Assembly (NCBI GenBank): GCA_017465095.1
Contig: JAFTWX010000020.1
Span: 85,956 to 149,955 of the forward strand
From: Lachnospiraceae bacterium
GTDB lineage: Bacteria > Bacillota > Clostridia > Lachnospirales > Lachnospiraceae
Length of the DNA: 64,000 nucleotides
Reading direction: 5' to 3'
The position numbers were made by a program, and so were the translations under genes. Below the pieces are notes generated by a model that did not search any database, was not told where the DNA came from, and saw only the letters and a program-made list of their open reading frames with translations. Below are positions 62,850-64,000 of this stretch, piece by piece. The first letter of the stretch is position 1. Each line of letters begins with the position of its first letter.

Positions 62850-62957
62850 GTATTTCTTCTCAAATGCTTGGTATCACAGGGTTTTTCGGGTTTTAGCTCC
62901 CTGGCTGTTTCCGGGGTATCTTCTCAAATCGTCCCGTATCTTCTCATGCTTTTCCCT
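62850..62957 (+). repeat. three TTCTCA repeats beside an integrase gene, candidate att/arm-type sites
   Basis: TCTTCTCAAATG (about 62851-62862), TCTTCTCAAATC (about 62919-62930) and TCTTCTCATGCT (about 62939-62950) are direct repeats between the phosphatase and integrase genes. A TTGGTAAA pair (62966-62985) follows. They are in the place expected for integrase binding sites at the right end of an integrated element. The attachment core cannot be set from one end. Confidence 0.4.
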
Positions 62958-63009
62958 GCAATATTGGTAAATACATTGGTAAAGGAAACGGCTTTACCAA
63001 CGCCTCTTT

Positions 63010-64000
63010 TTAGCCATTCGCTACCCGAAGCACCTCGGCTTTGGCATCATCGAAGTTTACATGGGTATAGACATTCAGGGTTACACTGATGTCTGAGTGA
63101 CCCATGATATACTGCAATGTTTTCGGGTTCATTCCAGATTTTGCCATGTTGGAGCAAAATGTGTGTCGGCATACATGAGGGGTTACTTTCGGCATCTGGA
63201 TGCGGTAAATCTTGTTGTACTTCTCCACGATATGTTCCAGATACTTCTCCCAGTGAAGGGCGACCTTCGGCATATCGTTTTTGTCCAGACACAGGAAGCG
63301 AATATACCCATCCACCATCGGCTCGACCTTCGGTGCTTCACGATTGGCAATGATTCTGCGAAAACACTCTGCCACTTCTTCGGTCATCGGCACATAGCGG
63401 GTACCACTCTCTGTCTTTGGCTCCTCAATCACATATTTCATCTGGGATGTGCGCTGCAACTGATGGTCTACCTTGATACGCATTTCATCGAACTCAATCT
63501 CCGAAACCGTCAGTCCACAGAACTCCGAAATACGAAGCCCCGTGTGAAAGAGAATATAGATTGCATCGTAGTATCTGCTGAAATGTGCATCTTCCTTGAT
63601 AAATTTCAGCAAATCCCGCTCCTGCTTCCGGGTGATTGCTTCTCTGGTCACAGAATCGTTGACAATCACCGATGCCAGCTCAAATCCAAAGGGATTTTTG
63701 CGAATCAGGTCATCGTCCACCGCCATCTGAAAAGCCGGTCTGAGAACGCCCCGGATGGAATGAATGGAGCTGTAGCCCCTGCCGTCCACCTGTTGAAGCT
63801 TGATGAGCCACGCTTTTGCATCCGACAAGCGCACCTTGTCAATGCGCTGTTTCCCAAACGCTTCTTTTTTCAGAACATTGATTACCGTCTTGTACCCGGC
63901 AACGGTATTGTGCCGGACACCCGTTTTCAGGGACACATACTTCTCCACCAGTTCCAGCACCGTGTAATTGCCGCCATTGGTTACGATGTGGTCAAACAAA
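63010..64000 (-). CDS. Tn916-type tyrosine integrase, 5' end cut by window edge
   Basis: 330 codons in the window; the family is about 400, so about 70 N-terminal residues (arm-binding domain) lie outside. Catalytic residues seen: Arg in FHTGLRISEF, HVCRHTFC, His in GHSD and Tyr in NVYTH. Related to the integrases of Tn916-like conjugative elements. It marks the end of an integrated element extending beyond base 64000. Confidence 0.93.
   Translation of the reverse strand, partial: LFDHIVTNGGNYTVLELVEKYVSLKTGVRHNTVAGYKTVINVLKKEAFGKQRIDKVRLSDAKAWLIKLQQVDGRGYSSIHSIRGVLRPAFQMAVDDDLIRKNPFGFELASVIVNDSVTREAITRKQERDLLKFIKEDAHFSRYYDAIYILFHTGLRISEFCGLTVSEIEFDEMRIKVDHQLQRTSQMKYVIEEPKTESGTRYVPMTEEVAECFRRIIANREAPKVEPMVDGYIRFLCLDKNDMPKVALHWEKYLEHIVEKYNKIYRIQMPKVTPHVCRHTFCSNMAKSGMNPKTLQYIMGHSDISVTLNVYTHVNFDDAKAEVLRVANG

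Overview
The window reads as chromosome of a spore-forming gut Clostridium of the Lachnospiraceae type. The grounds are strong AAGGAGG-type ribosome sites, moderate GC, four-to-five spoVA sporulation genes, comEA/comEC, a single-copy argCBD/argG locus, two c-di-GMP turnover proteins and a Tn916-type integrase at the right edge. Species cannot be fixed from the sequence alone. No rRNA, tRNA or CRISPR array was seen.

Layout. 1-1.7 kb: threonine/homoserine module (hom, cut by the left edge, behind an ACT-domain gene). 1.8-3.8 kb: membrane c-di-GMP phosphodiesterase. 3.97-8.47 kb: membrane-tethered XRE regulator, a membrane acyltransferase, and a 924-residue fusion of a second acyltransferase to a complete MalG-type ABC permease domain; this is the most unusual gene here. 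8.5-16.9 kb: glyA, lipid kinase plus PAP2-type enzyme, two glycosyltransferases, mutY, 5'-nucleotidase and two small genes. 17.0-29.5 kb: an eight-gene operon (sugar symporter, GH3, GH2, uxuA, kdgK, uxaC, eda, uxuB) that carries every step from a beta-glucuronide to pyruvate plus glyceraldehyde-3-phosphate, faced by a divergent AraC regulator. 30.5-31.9 kb: a 31-residue membrane peptide gene and a cation antiporter behind a yybP-ykoY-type (Mn2+) riboswitch whose P1 stem overlaps an intrinsic terminator. 31.9-37.2 kb: thioredoxin, a zinc-ribbon protein, holA, an ABC exporter pair and a PD-(D/E)XK-like protein preceded by seven copies of a 53-bp repeat. 37.7-43.9 kb: tight operon comEA, response regulator, histidine kinase, GerMN lipoprotein, comEC. 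44-51.1 kb: small transporter, orphan solute-binding protein, argC-GNAT-argB-argD and divergent argG. 51.1-56.4 kb: small regulators and metabolic genes, spoVAE, HD-GYP phosphodiesterase and a DUF378 gene with a near-perfect sigma-G promoter. 56.4-57.5 kb: short repeats, a 116-bp palindrome and a second PD-(D/E)XK-like paralogue. 57.6-61.3 kb: spoVAD on one strand and spoVAA-AB-AC on the other, with a decayed dinD between them. 61.4-64 kb: metal-exporter-like permease, low-molecular-weight phosphatase, and the start of an integrative element.

How it fits together: the uronate operon is a self-contained catabolic unit probably switched by its AraC neighbour. The arg genes are controlled from a shared intergenic region rich in TATGCA words. 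Sporulation genes are scattered rather than in one operon, and the comEA-to-comEC operon carries a two-component system with a lipoprotein, resembling the actinobacterial MtrAB-LpqB arrangement.
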